DNA of 64,000 nucleotides from Prorocentrum cordatum. Its lineage: Eukaryota; Sar; Dinophyceae; Prorocentrales; Prorocentraceae. The notes beneath the pieces were generated by a model. The model searched no databases and was not told the DNA's origin. It saw nothing but the letters and a program-made list of their open reading frames with translations. Position 1 is the stretch's first letter, and each line of letters opens with the position of its first letter. Positions 1-10,541 of this stretch are shown one piece after another. The position numbers were made by a program, and so were the translations under genes. Location of the stretch: assembly GCA_963575745.1 (NCBI GenBank), contig CAUYUJ010020244.1, positions 92,501-156,500 of the forward strand, given 5' to 3'.

Positions 1-217
1 CGGTGTCTCGCTCTGCTGCGAAGGTCGCTGCCTACGATGTGTTCCACCGGCTGACGAATGGCAGCGCGTACAGCAGGGGTGTCCTCGACGGCAGGCGAGG
101 AGCGGCAGCTGGATGGCGCGGGGCGCGGCGGGTGAGCGCTCGGAGTGGCCGAGCGCGTGGTAAGCCTTCTGACGACAGGCTTGAGCATGGAACCCGATGG
201 CGACGGTGGAACATGTC
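1..217. other. Flank beyond the 3' end of LINE-A, no gene seen
   Basis: Downstream of the stop of the LINE-A reading frame, which runs on the minus strand. It may hold the 3' untranslated region. No poly-A or simple-repeat tail is visible and the window edge cuts it. Confidence 0.4.
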
Positions 218-2640
218 CTAGGACGTGAACTCGGAGTTTTCTTGATAATGATATTCATGTTGGCATGCATGGTCCAAAGCGTAGTCCCGTAAAGGACATG
301 TAGTACATGTGGCTGGGACCCAGGGATATACATGATGCGTAAGTTCTGGAATGCATCTGCCTGCTTGCCATGCTCGTCGTAAATGTCTAACTGCGTGATC
401 TTGATGTGGGAATGTAGTTTGGCACGCAATACATTTGTTGTCGATCTGTAGCGTAGTCACCACCGCTGGCATACCATGTCCTAGGCTCTTAGATTTGGTT
501 TGGTGTGTGGCGAGCTGTTTGAGCGTCCCGAACCGTTTCTGGCACGACTCGATGTTGCACACGAAGGGGCGGTTCGTCTCGTCATCGGTGTCCGTCTCTT
601 CGTATGCTGACGCCGAGGGGAGAGAGGAGGTGATCACGCTGGCCTCGGGGGGAGCCCACTGAGTCGTCCAATAGGAAGCCCTGAGAGCCCGAACGTCGCA
701 GTTAAGGAAGGCCTCTCGAACCCACTCGTCGCCCCACCGGTTTTTTACAACTCGAGGTTGCCACGCTTCCTGAAAGCTCTCGCCGATCGTGTGAGACGAC
801 AGGCACAGCAAATCGTCCGCGAGCTGTGTGGCCCACGGGTGCACGTTCGGGCCTGCGGAGATCTCACCCTGCGAATTGAGGGTGCCAGCGCTGACGGGGC
901 GGTTGCTTATGGCCGCCTGCTGCTCGAACTTGCATCTTCCAAAAAAAGAAGCGAGAAAGTGGCCATGATGAGCGTGCGATCGGATGATGCTCTGCCACCA
1001 ACTGAGCCTGCGCACGAGTAGTTCGATGGCAGTCGGTGCAACTTGCCATTCAAGAAAAACTTGACGGGTGGACATGGATCGATGATTGTTGTTCTCATCC
1101 TCCTTGTGTGCCGTTCCTCTCGTCATTGATCGTAGTTTACGGGCCAGCGAACTGTCGAGTCTGTGGAGCTCTCTGGGGGTCGGCACATAGCTTTCGAGGC
1201 CCGACCAAACCCCCCCAGCGACATTGGACACGAACGCGAGCCGTTTAGCCTTCCAAGGTCCTCCAGAAAACCAGTAGTTGCCCAGACGGCACCACCCAGT
1301 CTTTCCTGATTGTATGCGGGCCTCGACTTCACGACGATTATTGTTAGCGACATGTACATATCCTCCGAGGTGAACCAGGTCCTGAACAGCGTTCCCAGAA
1401 ATGTTCCGTTCGGCCTCCTTCGTAGCCCCATGGGTGCCCAGTGAGACCAGGGTGTCCTGCTTACTGATGTTCTGTGCGTAGCCGCCAGCCTCGAGGGCCT
1501 GGGAGAGCGTGTCGTTGTCGATCTTATCAATCTGCAGCGCCTGGAGGGAGGTGCCATCTGGCACCAAGAGGATCTTGGCTAGATCCTCAATGAAAGCTCC
1601 GAGATGCGCATCGTGCTCTTCACCAGTGAAAGGACAGTGTACCAGAAACGGGTTTCCCTGGACCTGGGCCATCTCCTGGGACCACTGCATAACTACTGGA
1701 TAAAATGATTCCATGAAAAGTTCAGGCTCGTTTGAGTCGCCCATCCTCCCTCCTGTCCCTGGTCGAAGAGCTATGCTGGCATCAGACGCCTGCAGCAATA
1801 CTACAGCATCATGTCGATGCTGCTCAAGAAGGGGATGAACATGCTCGTCTTCGCATCGAAGTGTGTGGGCTGCGACCAGTCGCTCGTGGGAGCCTGTCGC
1901 GAATGCGTTCCGCATGTCGTATGACTTACAAAGAAACGACATTCGGGCTGATCTCATCTTCCATATCAAAAGCATAGCAATAAGCATGAGCGGCTCGCGG
2001 CGACGGGAATGAATGCCTCCGTAAGCCCGCGGCGGTGGGTCGAATTGGGTTCCATACTGACTGAGTCCTATCTTAAGATACAATCGCCAAAAGTGGTCGA
2101 AACAATGAAGTAAACGCACGCATGCATGAATATCCTGAATCACGTTGCCAGTGGGACATTTCCTTTTTTTTTTGCCGATGGCGACCGCCTGGCTAGTAAA
2201 AGGCTGGGCGGGTAGAGATCCACATCGATGGACGTGGGCGAGTAGTGTGGCGAAGGTCTGGATGATGGTGGAGCTGACGTCGTGGTCGATCACGAGCTTC
2301 CGTCGACTGGGTTGGTAGACTCGCTCGGCGAGCGTGTCCGCATATTGATCGTCTGCAGCGTCATGTCCCATCCCTGCCCTTTGAACGCCAGGGCGCGTCA
2401 AATACTGTGGGGCGAGGAGCATGATGGTGAGTTCGATGGGCCACGCCCAAGGTGGATTGTAACGCCTCCGTTTCTCCCTCCACAGCCGTTTCTGCAGATG
2501 GCCGAGCTCCTCTGCTGCTGTATCGATGTCGTGGAGCTCAGGGGCGCCGACGCGCTCCCCCACCGGTTGAATGTCGTCCGATTGGGCCAAGAATCGTGGA
2601 ATTAGATGTCGGGTCGTCGATATACATACTGACGTAGGCA
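218..2640 (-). pseudogene. LINE-A reverse transcriptase and C-terminal zinc fingers
   Basis: This is the real part of a longer minus-strand open frame; the first ~217 residues of that frame (3283-2633) are a shadow. Reverse transcriptase landmarks are a DMRNAFA motif (about 1918-1898) where motif A lies, a GGRMGDSNEP motif-B-like stretch, and GAFIEDLAK where FADD is expected. The usual catalytic aspartate pair is therefore damaged (Glu-Asp instead of Asp-Asp). Further on come an AGGYAQN segment and a VRRLSWWQS segment, both typical of the region after the polymerase in such elements. The C-terminus has paired Cys/His fingers (CNIESC...H, CIAC...H, CTTC...H, about 560-255), probably for nucleic-acid binding. 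It reads without stops but lacks the catalytic box and is cut off from its N-terminal part by a frameshift near 2600. Confidence 0.8.
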
Positions 2641-3350
2641 GGCGTGGCCGAAAGTCCCCCTTGAACGGCTGGTTGAGTAAGGGCGTCTGTGTATTCGGCT
2701 GCGGCGGGGCGCGTGGATGGTAGTGCAAGGTGTGATCGTCGTCGTGGCCCCGTCCGTCGCCCTGCTCGGATGTACGTAAGGTGTGCGACTCGGGAGAGGT
2801 CGCGAGTAGCCCACGCGTCGCGGATGTCCTGGTCAAGACTGACTTTCCACCAGTGGTCCATCCAGCGCTGGCGTGCTCGTAGTCGTCGTTGTATCTCGCG
2901 CAGGGCCGCATGGTTGAAGGGCAGTCGTCGAGCTCGGTAGTCGGCGCGTTCTTTAGGCAAGCGGAGGCGTTCAAGTCGAGCTGGTTGGTGCCATTGTGGC
3001 TGTCTCCCCCCTTCCTGTGTATAATAATGGCGGCCGCATTCACGAATGATAAGGGCGATGAGTGCGTTGTGGCGGGTCGGAAACTGATCCATCTTGACAA
3101 CTCGGATGACCTCCCTGTGTTTGCTGATCTCGGCGTATACGTCATTGAGAAAAGCAGCACGGTGGGCGCACGTCTGTAGCCCAGCAGCGAGGAGGCCGAA
3201 GTCCCAGCGGATGTTGTTGTTCGTGATGTTGGCGCCGCTGACAGGCATCTTGATCTGCATGAGCATGGGGACGTGATCAGCAACGTGCAGTAGGCTACGT
3301 AGTTTGGCGTGTATCTTCCAATTCAACTTCGCGTATTTCACAATCTCCAT
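2538..3350 (-). pseudogene. LINE-A linker between endonuclease and reverse transcriptase
   Basis: A minus-strand open frame beginning with a stretch containing ADHVPMLMQIKM and RWDFGLLAAGLQ. In LINE proteins the endonuclease ends with a similar D/H-P-L element, followed by a linker with a W-D-F motif and a basic helical part, as seen here (REIQRRLRARQRWMDHWW). It overlaps the reverse transcriptase frame at 2538-2640, where the element has shifted frame. It has no independent function. I infer it was originally continuous with the endonuclease upstream and the polymerase downstream. Confidence 0.65.
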
Positions 3351-4042
3351 GAGATTGTCGTAGCCCTATGAAGTAGTCGATGCGTGATCTGGCTTTGTTG
3401 GGCCCGTAGTAAGTGTTGCCCACGTCAATGTGCGTGTTGATGGCTGTCAGCTGATGGGTCAGCATCTGGTCGTGAATAAAGCGTCCGAACTCGTTCTCGT
3501 CGCTGGCGTGGTAGCTGCCGATCGCACTGTCAGTATGGAGCTGTCGTGATCGTCGTCCTAGTCCTTGGTTGAGGTCTGTGAACAGGATGGGTGTGACGCG
3601 GGTGGGAGTGTCGGTGAGTGTCTGCAGTATCCAGCTCCATAGTCGTCGGCATCCTGCTTTCCAATGTTGGTGACTACCCGCTCCGTTCGGCCTTGGTGGG
3701 AACTACGCCACAATGAGTCGAATGCGGGGCTGGCCTCGGTGGAGCTTGACGGCGCCTGCGCGGCCCCGTAGGTCGGTTTTTTTTGGGGGGGGTAGGACCT
3801 TGACGCTGTCTATCTTTCGGAAGTGGCGCCTAGATACCGCAATGCTGCAGCCCGCTGAGCTATTCGCGTGGCCCCCCCTGCCCCATCTGGTGCAGGCTGT
3901 CCTCAATATGGTGCGGGGCGTAGGTAGTGCGTTGGCGTATCTTGGTGCCTACGTACATCATGATCTGTATAGCACGGCACGTGTCGGAGATGTGATCGAG
4001 ACGTCCTGGAACTCCCTTGAGCGAGAATGGGTTCCATCCCAA
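3351..4042 (-). pseudogene. LINE-A endonuclease (EEP) remnant
   Basis: Two minus-strand pieces in different frames. 4042-3860 has a segment with MGWNPFSLKGVPGRLDHI followed by a VGTKIRQ stretch. That matches the start of EEP endonucleases (a W-N-x-x-S/L strand, then a strand ending V-G-T-x-x-R). 3906-3703 has a DLRGRAGAVKL strand. These nucleases nick target DNA to prime reverse transcription. The frame is broken at least twice and the catalytic Glu, Asp and His were not all located. The assignment rests on order and local motifs only. Confidence 0.55.
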
Positions 4043-4743
4043 TATTGTGATGGCCTTCGTGGTGGCTTGGTGTGGGCGTACGTCAGGGTCAGGGCGGCGT
4101 GGGGGTTGGCTGGCCGTCTCGCTATGTAGATGGGACGGCCCCCCCCCCTATTTCCAGAAATCACACTGGGGGCAGGAGGCGTCGGGGAGGGTGGGAGAAG
4201 GCCAGGCGGAGAGGCGTCGGCGGAGAAGTAGGTGGGTCGTCGGGCTGGAAATTGATGATCAAGGCGTTCGTCGCATGGTTCCCGTTCATGCCGAAATTCA
4301 ATTCCAGGTGGTAATTCAATGTCAGCACGCCATTGTTCCACTGGTGGCAATTCATGGTCTGCGTGGTGTAATCCTGCATGTGCTGGCCCTCCGTGTCCGT
4401 GTTGATGTTGAAATTGAAGCTCAGCGTCCAGCAATTCAAGATCAGCGTGTTGTAATCCTGCATGTGCTGACCCTCTATGTTCGTGATGCTGTTGAAATTG
4501 ATGTTCAGCTTCCAGTGGTGGTCCTTCGCGGACTGGGTGTGGAGGTGATGGTGGTGATGCTGGGGTCGGGGCTGGGCGGCGGCTGTAGCGCGGGACTCGT
4601 GCGCGTCGTGGTGGGCCCTGTAGTTCCCGTGCTGCCGCATCGGCGTTGTCGTCTGGCTGGTGGTCAGGTGCCATGCGTTCGTCCATGTTCAGCGAGCAGG
4701 TCCTGTCGCTCAGCAGGTGCGCGGCGCCCGCGCTCTGGAGCAC
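3958..4743 (-). pseudogene. LINE-A Pro/His/Gln-rich leader frame with internal repeats
   Basis: A minus-strand open frame of 261 codons, rich in Pro, His, Glu and Ala, upstream of the endonuclease remnant and in a different frame. It contains an imperfect 84-bp (28-codon) direct repeat around 4363-4530. I do not recognise a domain. It could be an ORF1 or N-terminal extension of LINE-A, or a chance open frame in GC-rich DNA. Confidence 0.3.
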
Positions 4744-4863
4744 AACCTTGGCGGCATGGCTGTCTGCGGGGTATCGTCAAGGCGGCCCTCTGCCTTTCGG
4801 GCAAGGTGAGAGGGCGGTGACTGGAGGCCGCTGCTCCTTCGATGGCCTGAGCCTCGGCGGCCT

Positions 4864-5005
4864 TTGATGATGATGATGATGATGCTGATGATGATGATGA
4901 AAATGATGAAAATGATGATGATGCTGATGATGATGATGATGATGATGCTGATGATGATGATGATGATGATGGTGATGATGGTGATGATTTTGCTGATGCT
5001 TATGC
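4864..5005. repeat. (GAT)n microsatellite
   Basis: Interrupted GAT/GAT-GCT array. Confidence 0.95.
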
Positions 5006-5077
5006 TACAGCGATGAAGATGACGATGTCGACGGCGACTGGGTTTTCAATAATGATACAGGGGGAGGGCAATGAGGA

Positions 5078-5150
5078 GGAAGATGCGGAGGAGGAGGAGG
5101 CGGAGGAGGAGGAGGAGGAGGCGGAGGAGGAGGAGGAGGAGGAGGCCAGC
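5078..5150. repeat. (GGA)n microsatellite
   Basis: GAG/GCG-GAG array. The surrounding 5005-5372 is purine-rich with no gene seen. Confidence 0.9.
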
Positions 5151-5371
5151 GCCGAGGGCGTCGGGGCGATCGCTCGACACTGCCCGCAGCTCGAAGCTCA
5201 AAGGAGGCGGGGAGGAGGAGGAGGGGGAGAAGGAGCAGGACAATCTTGATGGACGGAAAGGGTTAATGATGAGGATGCATAGGTCGAGGACGCGGAAGGG
5301 GGTGTGGGAGGGATGGGAGGAGGTGGGGAGGAGGGGGCGAGTGAGGGAGGCCGGGAAAGGCAGGAAGGAGG

Positions 5372-5409
5372 AACATGAGGAAGAGGAGGTGGAGGAGGAG
5401 GAGGAGGAC

Positions 5410-5454
<45 letters not shown>

Positions 5455-5771
5455 CGATGATGATGATGTTGATGATGATGAGGATGTTGATGAGGATGTT
5501 GATGATGGTGGTGGTGGTGATGATGATGTTGAAGATGATGATGCTGATGCTGATGATGACGATGATGATGATACTTATGCTGATGATGATGGTGATGACG
5601 CTGATGATACTGATTATGATGATACTGATGATGATGCTGATTATGATGATACTGATGGTAATAGTGATGATGATGGCGACGACGATGTCAATGATGCTGC
5701 TGCTGTTGTTGATGATAATGAGATGCTGGTGGTGATGATGATGATGATGAACATGATGCTGGTGTTGGCGG

Positions 5772-5807
<36 letters not shown>

Positions 5808-6116
5808 GGATGATGAGGATGATGGTGCTGTTGTCGATGATGACGTTGTCGTTGTTGATGTCGATGTCGATGTTGATGGTGATGGTGATGCTGATGGGGA
5901 GGAGGAGGAGGAGGACGAGGATGACGATGAGGACGAGGATGAGGATGAGAATAATGATGATGATGACGATGATGATGCTGATGCTGCTGATGATTATGCT
6001 TATGATGCTGTTGATGACGATGACGATGATGATGACGATGATAATGCTGATGATGAGGATGATGATGGTGATGCTGATGGTGAGGACGATGATGAGGATG
6101 ATGATGATGATGAGGG

Positions 6117-6204
<88 letters not shown>

Positions 6205-6389
6205 GATGACCATGCTGATGAGGGGGATGACGATAATGATGATGCTGATGATAATGGTGATTATGATGATGCTGTTGATGATGATGATGATGCTGATGAT
6301 GATAATGACGGTGGTGAGGATGATGATGCTGATCATCATGATGATGATGTTGATGTTGCTGATTATAACGAGGATGATGATGATGATGC

Positions 6390-6448
<59 letters not shown>

Positions 6449-6695
6449 CTAATGCTGATGTTGATGATGAAGAGGAAGAGGAAGAGGAAGAGGAAGAGGA
6501 AGAGGAGGAGCAAGAGGAAGAGGAAGATAATGAGGATGAGGATGCGGATGAGGATGAGGATGAGGATGAGGATGCGATGAGGATGAGGACTAGGAGGAGG
6601 AGGAGGAGGAGGATCAGGATTAGGAGGAGGAGGAGGAGGAGCAGGAGACAGAGGAGGAGGAGGAGGAGGAGGAGGAGGAGGAGGAGTGAAGAGGA
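5372..6695. repeat. Compound (GAT)n / (GAAGAG)n / (GGA)n microsatellite
   Basis: About 1.05 kb of GAT repeats with point interruptions (GCT, GGT, GAC), then GAAGAG, GATGAG and GGA blocks. The long Asp, Met or Ile runs encoded in each frame are artefacts. Confidence 0.97.
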
Positions 6696-6699
6696 CGAT

Positions 6700-7010
6700 T
6701 AGTAAGAGAGAGAGAGAGAAAGAAAGAAAAACAACAAAAAAATAGAGAAAGAGAGAAGGAGCGCCGGGAAGGCGGTGCAGGGCAGCCCACGGCCGACGCC
6801 GAAGGGCAGCCCGCGGCTGGCGCGCAGCCCGACGCTGGCGCCGGCGTCCGAGGGGTGTCAGGAGGCGCGGCGGGGGGAGCAAACCTCTGCCCTCCCCCTC
6901 TCTCGTTCTCTCTTTCTCTCTTTATATCTCTCTCTGTCTCAGTCTGTCTGTCTCAGTCGCAGTCTCGCTCTCTCCCTCTCTCTCTCTCTCTCCCGTTCTC
7001 TCCTTCGATC
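6700..7010. repeat. GA/CT-rich tracts
   Basis: A GAGAGA/GAAAGAAA tract (6700-6760) and a CTCTCT/CTGTCT tract (6896-7010) flank 130 bp of GC-rich DNA with no recognisable gene. 7011-7410 is GC-rich with nothing recognised. Confidence 0.85.
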
Positions 7011-7410
7011 CCTCCCTGTACTCTCGGCCCGAGTGCCCCTGCGGCACGTTGCGCCGCCCTGGTCGCTGGCTCTCCAGCTCCTGCCCCTCTCACCCTGGCG
7101 AGACTGGATCGTGCCCAGCCCACAGGCGCGAGATAGACAGCGATCGTGGCCACCGCCCTGTCTCGGCCGCCGTGGCCGCCGCCCGCCGCGCCCGCAGCGA
7201 CACCGCTCGCAGGCGTGGCCGCCGCGACGCAGCATCCAAAGCCGACGCTGCACTCGCTCCTGCGGACGCGAGCGTCGCTGTCCTGGCCAAGGCCAGCTCC
7301 GGCCATCCCTCAGCGGCGTGCGACCTCCTCCTCCGCGCCGACTGGCCTGCCCTCGAAGGCAAGAGCCGCCAGCTCGTGCGCAGTCCTGAACCGCTTAGGG
7401 CCGCTGTTCT

Positions 7411-7808
7411 CTTCCCTCCTCCCTCCGCCCTCCGCCCTCCTCCCTCCTCCCTTCTCCGTCCTCCCTCCTCCCTCCTCCCTCCTCCTGGTCCTTCCTCCTC
7501 CTTCTCCTCCTCCTCCTCCTCCTCCCTCCTCCTCCTCCTCTTCCTCCTCCTCCCTCCTCCTCCTGCTCCTCCTCCATCCCTCCCTCCACCTCCTCCTCTC
7601 CTCCTCCTCCTCCTCCTCCTCCTCCTCCTCCTCCTCTCACCGTCACCCTCACCCTCACCCTCCACCCTCACCCTCACCCACACCTCACCCTCCTCCTCCT
7701 CTCCTCCTCCTCCTCTTCCTCCTCCTCCTCCTCGTCCTCCTCCTCCTCCTCCTCGTCCTCCTCCTCCTTCTCCTCCTCCTCTTCCTCCTCCTCCTCCTCC
7801 TCCTCATC
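7411..7808. repeat. (TCC)n microsatellite
   Basis: Nearly pure TCC/CTCCCTC array with a CACCCT block near 7640-7690. Confidence 0.97.
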
Positions 7809-7899
7809 TTTACTTCCGATGAGTAAACACCCCCACATCCCCACCTAGCCTGCCGATGGCAACCCCGCAGTCCGAACCGTCAAACAACAACACAAACTC

Positions 7900-8530
7900 A
7901 TTTTGTTTTCTCGCCAGCATGTCGTCGAGTTGCGAAAAGTGCAGCAGGAATGGGACGGAATTAACATCGCTTGGGTAACCGGAGGCAGGTGGTCGCGTTC
8001 TACCCATCAACAAACAATACACAGTCAACGTTTTTCTCGTCAACATGGATTTTCTTGTTGTCGACGCTGCGAAAAGTGTAGCAGGAATGGGACGCGGTGC
8101 ACATCGCGCGCGGACGCCTGGCCAACCTTACGCGGGACCATCCGTCCTACCTGTCAAAAAACAGCGCAACGTCGACGTTTTCCTTGCCAACATGCACTTC
8201 CTTCTCGTCGGCGCTGCGAATCGCGTAGCGGGAACGGGATGCGGCGCACATCGCGTGGGGACGCTGCTCGTCAACATGGACTTTCTTGTCGTTGACGCTG
8301 CGGCCCGTCGGGTTGAGGAGCTGGGCGGGCAGCAAGTCATAATGCCTTAAGCAAGTGCGATTCGCCGCACTTCGCGCGTTGGACATGTTGTCGCCGACGA
8401 TGTAACATGAGAGGCCGGAGCAGGGCGCGGCGTATATCGCGCGCAGTCTTGTTTTTCGTCGACGTTGCTCAACACGCGGCAGGAATAGGACGCAGCTCGT
8501 GTCGCGCGCTGAACGTCTAGCCGCCCACGG
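7900..8530. repeat. Irregular minisatellite, about four units
   Basis: The motif CAACATGGA...GACGCTGCGAA...GCAGGAATGGGACG recurs near 7916, 8041, 8188 and 8272, with a degraded copy near 8460. Spacing is uneven (84-147 bp). Short open frames inside it are repeat readings. Confidence 0.75.
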
Positions 8531-8652
8531 TATATAAGATAAGCGACAGGCATCGGACGCGATGCATGTGCTTCTTATGTTCTGGGAGGGCGGGTGGGAG
8601 TGGACGGAGCCCTCTGGCTCGTTCGAGCTGGTTAACTTGACCCTCGCCCCCA

Positions 8653-8785
8653 CCCTCCTCCTCTCTCCTCCTTCTTCCTCATCCTCCCCCTCCTCCTCAT
8701 CCTCCCCCTCCTCCTCATTCTTCTCCACTTCCTCCTCCTCCTCATGCTCCTCCTCCTCCTCCTCCTCCTCGTCCTCATCCATTCC
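8653..8785. repeat. (TCC)n microsatellite
   Basis: TCC array with CAT and CTT interruptions. Confidence 0.9.
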
Positions 8786-8889
8786 TTCTCCTTCTAAATA
8801 ATTTCTCCCCGTCGCACCCCCAGGCCAGTTTTTAGGGCGGGCCGTGTTTTTTCGCTTGAGACTTCCGCACCCTTCATGACCCTGAAGTT

Positions 8890-9493
8890 TAAACATTGGC
8901 TACAGTTTCACAGATGCAGGGCGGGTGGTTTTCAAAATGTTGCTCTCGCCTGCGCGCCGCGCACATCCGTTTTAAACACTTGCAAGAGCTTCACGGATTG
9001 AGGGCGACCCGTTTTCAAAATGTGGTTCTCGCCGTAGCGCCGCGCATATTCGTTTTCAAAATTCGCAAGAGCTTCACGGATTGAGGGCGGCGCCTTTTCA
9101 AACTGTGGTTCTCGCATTAGCGCCGCGCACATGCGGTTTGAGAACGTGCAAGAGTTCCACGGGATCCCACGATCAACGTACCAGAAATAGCGTTTTGGAC
9201 GGATTCTGGATTATGGGTCATGGGGTTGCAGCAGTTACATTGGTTCGCAGTGTTGAAGTTCCAGGAATGGCGTTCTCGCACGCTTCAGGATCGCCAGGAC
9301 GCATCAGTCAGGTTGATCCGTGGCGTCGGAATCCCGAAAACATTTTTTTGGCATGGTTCCGTGTCTTCAAACGGCTGTTTTCCAACGACGCATTTCCCTA
9401 GGTGCAAATGAGCTTTGGTAGAGGCCTACGAAGAGGAATATTGGAGGGAGGGTTTGTTGCAACATCGTTGATGACTTTTGGGTTTGCACTGGT
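8890..9493 (+). mobile_element. R1 dispersed repeat, copy 1
   Basis: About 600 bp. The first third is three to four imperfect ~85-bp units built on AGCTTCACGGATTGAGGGCG, a TTTTCAAAATGTGG segment and a TAGCGCCGCGCACAT segment. The rest is unique sequence ending in a GGGTTTGCACTGG stretch that runs straight into (TCC)n. An inverted homologue lies at 20924-21545 and meets (TCC)n at the same point, so this is a mobile unit rather than local duplication. No protein is encoded. It may be non-autonomous. Confidence 0.75.
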
Positions 9494-10242
9494 CCTCCTC
9501 CTCATCCTCCTCCTCCTCCTCCCTCCTCCTCCTCCTCCTTCCTCCTCCTCCTCCTCTTCCTCCTCCTCCTCCCTCCTCCGCCTCCTCCTTCCTCCTCGTC
9601 GTCCTCCTTCTCTCCCACGTCATCCCCTCCTCCTCCTCCTCCTCCTCCTCCTCCTCCTCCTCCTCCTGCTCCTGCTCCTCCTCCTCCTCCTCTTTTCCTC
9701 CTCCCCCTCCTCCTCCTCCTCCTCCTCCCTCCTCCTCCTCCTCCTCCTCCTCCCCTCCTCCTCCTCCGCCTCCTCGTCCTCCTCCTCCCTCCTCCCTCGT
9801 CCCTCCCTCCTCCTCCCTCCTCCCTCCTCCCTCCTCCCTCCTCCCTCCTCCCTCCCTCCTCCTCCCCCTCCTCCTCCTCCTTTTCCTCCTCCTCCTCCTC
9901 CTTCCCTCCTCCTCCTCCACCTCCTCCTCCTCCCCTCCTCCTGCTTCTCCCTGGTCCTCCTCCTCTTGCTCCTTCTCCTCCTGCTGTTCTTCCTTCTCCT
10001 CCTGCTCCTCCTTCTCCTCCTCCTCATCCTCCTCCTTCTCCTCCTCCTCCTCCTCCTCCTCCTTCTCCTCCTCCTCCTCCGGCCTCTGGCCTCCAGCCTC
10101 CTCTGGCCTCCTGCCTCCTCCTCCCCTCTCCTCCTCCTCCTCCTCCTCCTCCTTTCCTCCTCCTCCTCCTCCTCCTCCTCCTCCTCCTGCTCCTCCTCCT
10201 CCTCTTCTTCCTCCTCCTCCTCCTCCTCCTCCTTCTTTTCCT
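9491..10242. repeat. (TCC)n microsatellite, 750 bp
   Basis: TCC/CTCCCTC array abutting the R1 end. 10243-10387 is GC-rich with no gene seen. Confidence 0.97.
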
Positions 10243-10387
10243 CCGCACTGCCGAGGACGTCGCCGAAGGTCTTCCGAGCGACCCCGGCCTCCAGCAAAAG
10301 CCGCCGCTCCCCGCCTTTGGGGAGGCGCCCCTCGCCGCCCCAATCGTGGGCCGAGGTGGCTGGGGGGGGGTCTTTCTCTCCTTTCCC

Positions 10388-10430
10388 TGCTCCTCCTCCT
10401 CCTCCTCCTCCTCCTCCTCCTCCTCCTCCT
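10388..10430. repeat. (TCC)n abutting the spliced leader
   Basis: A pure TCC tract whose last T is also the first base (the variable D position) of the SL relic. Confidence 0.95.
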
Positions 10431-10451
10431 CCGTAGCCATTTTGGCTCAAG
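10430..10451 (+). other. Relict dinoflagellate spliced leader (perfect 22 nt)
   Basis: Matches the dinoflagellate SL at every position (T, then CCGTAGCCATTTTGGCTC, then AAG). The SL is normally joined to mRNAs by trans-splicing. A genomic copy at the 5' end of a unit is the established mark of a retroposed mRNA. The SL's own terminal AG could serve as a trans-splice acceptor. Confidence 0.97.
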
Positions 10452-10541
10452 AGCGTCAGGGCCGCGCCGCGCGGGGTAGCCCCTTCATGTGCTCGGTCGC
10501 CCGCCGCTGAGCGGGACTTCTGTCATGGCGTCGCTGCGCCG

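Larger units (their letters stand above)
218..4743 (-). mobile_element. LINE-A: decayed non-LTR retrotransposon
   Basis: Minus-strand reading gives, in order, a Pro/His-rich leader, pieces of an endonuclease (EEP) domain, a linker, a reverse transcriptase and a C-terminal C2H2 zinc-finger block. This is the order of a LINE second ORF. The parts sit in different frames, so at least two or three frameshifts break it. The catalytic FADD/YADD box has become FIED at 1587-1598. It is an old, inactive copy. The outer limits are uncertain because no target-site duplication was found. Confidence 0.8.

Noticed and set aside
2640-3283. N-terminal 217 codons of the LINE-A minus-strand frame
   Set aside because: The competing frame at 2538-3350 carries the conserved linker; this stretch has no element-like motifs.
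5372-6695. Very long open frames (poly-Asp, poly-Met, poly-Ile) on both strands
   Set aside because: They are readings of a GAT/GGA microsatellite; all frames of a trinucleotide array without stop triplets are open.
7900-8350. CRISPR-like regularly spaced repeats
   Set aside because: Units are diverged and unevenly spaced and the context is eukaryotic; this is a minisatellite.
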